NCBI GenBank assembly: GCA_003519545.1
Contig: DOWN01000113.1
Coordinates: 1-10,247, forward strand
Reading direction: 5' to 3'
Length of the DNA stretch: 10,247 nucleotides
Source of the DNA: Bacteroidota bacterium
Lineage (GTDB): Bacteria > Bacteroidota > Ignavibacteria > Tepidaquicellales > Tepidaquicellaceae
The stretch's first letter is position 1, and the number at the start of each line of letters is the position of its first letter. Shown here one piece after another: positions 6,410-10,247 of this stretch. The translations under genes were made by a program, and so were the position numbers. Below the pieces are notes generated by a model. That model ran no database searches. It saw only the letters and a list, made by a program, of their open reading frames with translations, and had not been told where the DNA came from.

Positions 6410-9400
6410 TTATTTTACTAACTGCATTTTCTTTGTAGTTATGAATTCCTGACCATTAAGTCCGATAGCAATAATTCTGTAGAAATATGTTCCACTTGCT
6501 AATGAACCAAAGTTTAACTGTGCAGTGTAATAACCTGCAGTTTTTAATTCATTATTAAATACAGAATATACTTCTCTACCGAGCATATCGTAAACTTTAA
6601 GAGATACTTTACTATCCGCTGCCAAATCAAAATTAATTTTTGTCATTGGGTTGAATGGATTCGGATAGTTCTGACTTAAATCAAATGATGCCGGAACTCC
6701 GACATTAACTTCTGATGATAAATTGAAGTATTCAAAGTTACCATTATAATCAATTTGTTTAAGTCTGTAATTATATTTTCCTGTTTGTAAGTTATTGTCA
6801 TTGAAAACATAATTTTTCGGAGATGTTGAATTTCCTGAACCTTGAACGTTACCGATTTTTGTCCAGACATTTCCTGAAGCAGGTTTTCTTTCAATATCAA
6901 AACCTGAATTATTAATCTCACTTGCTGTAATCCATTTCAGTTCAACTAAATTTCTGTTTGAACTTGCAATGAATGAAGATAATTCAACAGGTAAAGAACC
7001 ACCCTGTGACTGAATCCATGCATCAACAATTTCAAGTAATTGACCTGAAGGAGCGTCTGCGAAACCGGTACCTTTATAATTCGCATAAACATTTGTTCCG
7101 TAAAAAACATTGTAGAATGTTCCTGAATAAGAAATCGCTGCAGCTGAGTCACCATCTCCATCTTCAGTTAAAGGTATTAAAGCAGATGTCAGAGTACCTG
7201 AGCCTTGATTCCAAAGTGCAGGAGCAACACAATCAGGGAACGGATCGTTAACTCTCTGATCTGTTATAGTGCTGAAAGCACCAAGACCTTTTAAAGTTGA
7301 GTCGGATAATACAAAATTATCTACCCAGTCATCAGACCAGTATTGAGCTCTTAAATACTGACGGTAGAATACAGTATCAGCAGGAAGAGCACCTGCGTTT
7401 CTTCTCGGATCGTTATTATAACCCAGATCATTACCAAAAATTAACAATGATTTTTTATTCATTGGATCACTTGCATTATCTAAGAATGCTTTCATTGAAT
7501 CTCTTGCTGCCGCTGACCAGTTTAAGGTTGAACCTAAACAAAAGATTACAGACCTCCAGTTACTTAAACTTATTGTTGGTAAACCAACTGAGAAATCAAC
7601 AAAATCAGTAGCAGAGCTTGAACCAAATAATGAATCAAAATGAACCATCAATGAATCTCTGCTTCTTGTATCAGTTCCGTAAATTACAATTGTAGTTTTT
7701 GGTGTAATCGGTGTAAATGTTGTTGAAAGAGTATCATTAGTTGGCACGCCATCACCTGCATAATATAAAGAATCTTTTATGGTATATGTAACACCCGCAG
7801 TCCAACCTGAAAAATCTGCAAAATTTATATTTGCGGTTGAAGAAGGAGTTAAACCTGAAGGAACTGTTTTTGTATCAACATATCCTGTTCCGATAATTCT
7901 TCTGACTACAGTAACATCAGATGTTGTGGTTGAAACTCCGTTATTAATAACAGAACCGGTCATAGGAATGTTTGAAGCTGCTACATAATAGTTAGTGCCT
8001 GATGGTGCAATTGAATTTATTGCGACATCATTAGTTAATGCTGAAGTACCCCATGCAAAAAATCCTCCGTTTGTACCAAGCGGTGCAATAGGACCCGGGG
8101 CAGCAGTCGGAGAAGTTCTTGTATAATTTGTATTTGCTACGATAGCACCTGTACCAGAAGCATTAGTTCTTGAAGTCCAAGGACCTGTCAGTGAAGTTGA
8201 TTGAATTAACCTTATATTATTTTGTGAACCTAAAACACTGTCACTTCCTGATCCATCACCGAAATTATAATTTCTGAAACCTAAGTTAATAGTTGAATTC
8301 GTTGGTAAATCTGGACCGCTATTTAAATCAAAGTAATATCCTCTTGTACCTGTAGCAGAAGTCGAAGAATCTCCCATTACCATTGAACCTGAAGGTTTCG
8401 CCGTAATTGAACCTGTTAATGAAGTACTTGCAGTCCATGCTGTTGTAGTAGCAAAAAGTACGGCTTTTCTTACGTTAGCAGTCGGGATTGAATCATTATA
8501 AGAAGTTCCTACGCCTAATGCGAAAGTTCTTGAAGTAGTAGAAGTCGGAAAATCAATTCTCATTGGACCGGAAATATAACTTCCGTGAGTTAATGAAGGT
8601 GTAGCAGTACTTGGATCAACACCTGTTCCCGGAGAGAAGAAACTTGTAGTTCTTAATATATTTGTCGGAGTAGTAATAACTATTCCTCTTGTTAAAGTTA
8701 AAGCACCTGTTGTTGCAGTTCCAACAGTTAATGGAGCTGTTAATTCGACGTTACCGTGTGTATTTATTGTCAAAGTACCTGTAACTGTTCTCACCATTGA
8801 AATTTCTTCAACTTCAAAACCTGGAACTGTATTTATTCTATTGCAAGGTGCAAACTGATTTGATAAAGTTCCTGAAACACCTGAACCGTCATTATATTGT
8901 ACACTTCTTGTAACTCCGGCTCCAAAAATCGGAGATGCAGTTAGATTTCCTTTTTGTTTTTCGATAGTCATTGTGGTAACGGCTGCAGAATTACCAAGAG
9001 TCAAATTACCATTTGGATTAACGGAACCAAGACCAAATACTGCTCTTGTAGTGATAGTAACTGGATTGAGATAAACTACCATTCCGTCTTTAAAATGCCA
9101 GATACCATTCATTTTACCAAATGATATAGTTCCGGAATTAGAAAAGTTTGCATTACCGTATCCCATAAAAATCAAAGTCGCTTCAGATGTTGAAGTTGCT
9201 GATATACCAAAATTAATAGTTCCTGCATTTGTTAAACTTCCACCTAAATATGTTCTCTTACCGGTAGTTGAGAAAAAAGAATTATATGTTCCTGTAGCAG
9301 AAACGGTCAAGTCACCTTGAATAGTATTCAGTAAAGTTGTTGTGGCTGAGCTGTAATTTAATGTTCCATCAACTGTTAGATTTTGCATTCTTACATTATT

Positions 9401-10198
9401 AAGATTTGATGTAACTGTATGTCCTGCTGCTATTACAACATTATTATCAGAAGTCGGAACAACACCGCCAGTCCATGTACCTGTTGAACCCCAGTTACCA
9501 GTCATGGCTGAAGTAATTGTTGTTGGAGTGAATTCTTCGATTGTAACATCATCAATGAATAAATTATTTGTACCCCAAATTGAAGTATATTCTATACCGA
9601 TTTTCATATTTGCTGTCCTGAAATCAGAAGGAATGGAAATAGAAATTCTTTCCCACGGAGTTGCAGAGGTAACTGTTGTCTGTCCAAAGTTAGAGGGAAC
9701 TTGTTGTAAAACTCTCCAGGTTGTTCCGCCGTCAGATGAACCCATAATTCTTAATGATACTACAGTACTTCCGTCAGCAAAAAACATCCAAAATCTTACA
9801 TAAGGACTTGTTGAAGCTGATAAGTTCACTATTGGAGACTCTAATCTTCTTGAACCCCAGTTTTGAGCAGAACCACCAAAATCACGGCTTTGTAACCAGG
9901 CAACACCTGTTCCTGATACTGCACCATTTGGAACTACTCCAGGTGTAGAAGGAGACAACGACCAGGTTGCAACACCTGTATTAGTATTTCTTTGCCAGTC
10001 TTTTTCACCGGAAGTAGAAAGGATACCATCGGGAATTCCGTTTCCGATCAGGACTGTTCTTGTTTGAGTCCAGCCGGTTGGTGCTTCGGGAGAACCGGTC
10101 CAGGCAGATTCAAAGTTTTCAGTTAAATATTGAGCATTAGAGTTATTAAAAGTAAATAATAAAGCTAATGCAAAAATTGTAATAATAATTTTTTGCAT
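6410..10198 (-). CDS. Secreted multidomain protein (jelly-roll, G8-like region, CARDB, GATase-like) with T9SS type A sorting domain
   Basis: This is a 1262-residue surface or extracellular protein. Residues 1-22 are a signal peptide (MQKIIITIFALALLF..., NSNA). Residues 24-223 look like a MAM/jelly-roll 'choice-of-anchor' domain (LTENFE at the start, SPYVRFWMFFADGS in the middle, LFIDDVTIEEF at the end). Residues 230-300 resemble a G8-type region (GNWGSTGTWTGGVVPTSDNNV, then AAGHTVT), followed by a long beta-rich Ser/Thr/Gly segment to about residue 720 with no clear family. Residues 723-834 are CARDB-like. Residues 835-1068 are a GATase/flavodoxin-like domain (KKSLLIFGNDLGYNND, VFYRQYLRAQY, FYGTNVYANY). 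Residues 1069-1165 are fibronectin-III-like (LPVELSSF, VELKWITASEINNSGFDIER). Residues 1171-1262 are the sorting tail (FDLSQNYPNPFNP, KVYDMLGREV, SGTYFYRI). The last 540 residues match the downstream paralogue and the first 722 do not. I see no protease or glycosidase signature; adhesion, glycan binding or surface structure are possible. There is no Shine-Dalgarno site before the ATG at 10198. Confidence 0.96.
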   Translation of the reverse strand: MQKIIITIFALALLFTFNNSNAQYLTENFESAWTGSPEAPTGWTQTRTVLIGNGIPDGILSTSGEKDWQRNTNTGVATWSLSPSTPGVVPNGAVSGTGVAWLQSRDFGGSAQNWGSRRLESPIVNLSASTSPYVRFWMFFADGSTVVSLRIMGSSDGGTTWRVLQQVPSNFGQTTVTSATPWERISISIPSDFRTANMKIGIEYTSIWGTNNLFIDDVTIEEFTPTTITSAMTGNWGSTGTWTGGVVPTSDNNVVIAAGHTVTSNLNNVRMQNLTVDGTLNYSSATTTLLNTIQGDLTVSATGTYNSFFSTTGKRTYLGGSLTNAGTINFGISATSTSEATLIFMGYGNANFSNSGTISFGKMNGIWHFKDGMVVYLNPVTITTRAVFGLGSVNPNGNLTLGNSAAVTTMTIEKQKGNLTASPIFGAGVTRSVQYNDGSGVSGTLSNQFAPCNRINTVPGFEVEEISMVRTVTGTLTINTHGNVELTAPLTVGTATTGALTLTRGIVITTPTNILRTTSFFSPGTGVDPSTATPSLTHGSYISGPMRIDFPTSTTSRTFALGVGTSYNDSIPTANVRKAVLFATTTAWTASTSLTGSITAKPSGSMVMGDSSTSATGTRGYYFDLNSGPDLPTNSTINLGFRNYNFGDGSGSDSVLGSQNNIRLIQSTSLTGPWTSRTNASGTGAIVANTNYTRTSPTAAPGPIAPLGTNGGFFAWGTSALTNDVAINSIAPSGTNYYVAASNIPMTGSVINNGVSTTTSDVTVVRRIIGTGYVDTKTVPSGLTPSSTANINFADFSGWTAGVTYTIKDSLYYAGDGVPTNDTLSTTFTPITPKTTIVIYGTDTRSRDSLMVHFDSLFGSSSATDFVDFSVGLPTISLSNWRSVIFCLGSTLNWSAAARDSMKAFLDNASDPMNKKSLLIFGNDLGYNNDPRRNAGALPADTVFYRQYLRAQYWSDDWVDNFVLSDSTLKGLGAFSTITDQRVNDPFPDCVAPALWNQGSGTLTSALIPLTEDGDGDSAAAISYSGTFYNVFYGTNVYANYKGTGFADAPSGQLLEIVDAWIQSQGGSLPVELSSFIASSNRNLVELKWITASEINNSGFDIERKPASGNVWTKIGNVQGSGNSTSPKNYVFNDNNLQTGKYNYRLKQIDYNGNFEYFNLSSEVNVGVPASFDLSQNYPNPFNPMTKINFDLAADSKVSLKVYDMLGREVYSVFNNELKTAGYYTAQLNFGSLASGTYFYRIIAIGLNGQEFITTKKMQLVK
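6657..6686. repeat. 30-bp exact repeat within paralogous 3' ends (copy 2)
   Basis: Second copy of the sequence at 2540-2569, at the same codon position of the sorting tail. The two copies sit in the same orientation about 4.1 kb apart, so recombination between them would remove most of one paralogue and join the two genes. Confidence 0.9.
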
Positions 10199-10240
10199 AA
10201 AAAATTTGTGTTTTAATTTGACTATATAATCTATTTTAAA

Positions 10241-10247
10241 TCCTAAC
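10241..10247 (-). promoter_or_regulatory. GTTAGGA motif upstream of the 1262-residue protein gene
   Basis: One copy of GTTAGGA followed by TTT lies at the right edge, 42 bases before the ATG at 10198, with TATATAG (10228-10222) 12 bases further on. It matches the tandem copies before the paralogous gene. Whether a second copy 11 bases away exists cannot be seen because the window ends here. Confidence 0.4.

Noticed and set aside
6676..7611. Several short open frames on both strands over the fibronectin-like and GATase-like region
   Set aside because: They overlap a clearly homologous domain region of the large gene and carry no independent features.
9504..9948. Two overlapping plus-strand open frames
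   Set aside because: Both are antisense to the N-terminal jelly-roll domain of the 1262-residue gene and lack any family signature or ribosome-binding site.
6410..10198. Secreted peptidase or glycosidase activity for the large proteins
   Set aside because: I see no HExxH, serine or cysteine protease motif, or glycoside hydrolase signature; the recognisable domains are binding or structural types.

Overview
The window looks like a piece of chromosome from an AT-rich member of the Bacteroidota/Chlorobiota/Ignavibacteriota group, most likely Ignavibacteria-like. The evidence is the low GC content, the near absence of Shine-Dalgarno sites, and three large secreted proteins. The two complete ones end in type IX secretion system (T9SS) type A sorting domains with the NYPNPFNP signature common in that lineage, and the third is cut just inside the same signature. 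This placement is an inference from style and motifs, not from a marker gene.

All four genes lie on the minus strand, so transcription runs from right to left. First comes a 1262-residue secreted multidomain protein (6410-10198), followed by an intrinsic terminator (6358-6386). Next is a 1311-residue secreted beta-helix protein (2296-6231), followed by a second intrinsic terminator (2241-2263). Then comes a 295-residue ECF-type sigma factor with an unusual cysteine-containing C-terminal extension (1283-2170). Last is a secreted beta-helix protein that runs off the left edge (1-1230). No intergenic gap exceeds 180 bases, and I see no tRNA, rRNA, CRISPR array or insertion sequence.

The two large proteins share a homologous C-terminal half of 540 residues: a CARDB-like domain, a GATase/flavodoxin-like domain, a fibronectin-III-like domain and the T9SS tail. 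Their N-terminal halves are unrelated. They look like paralogues made by swapping the displayed N-terminal module. Copies of GTTAGGA lie upstream of both.

The most interesting signal is regulatory. The same bipartite sequence, CTTTTGTCACA-N15-TGTCTAA, lies just upstream of the sigma factor gene and again in the 52-base gap before the beta-helix gene. The exact match in both blocks and in spacing suggests an ECF promoter recognised by this sigma factor. That would make a compact autoregulated unit: a sigma factor with no visible anti-sigma partner, carrying a candidate built-in regulatory domain and driving itself and a surface beta-helix protein.
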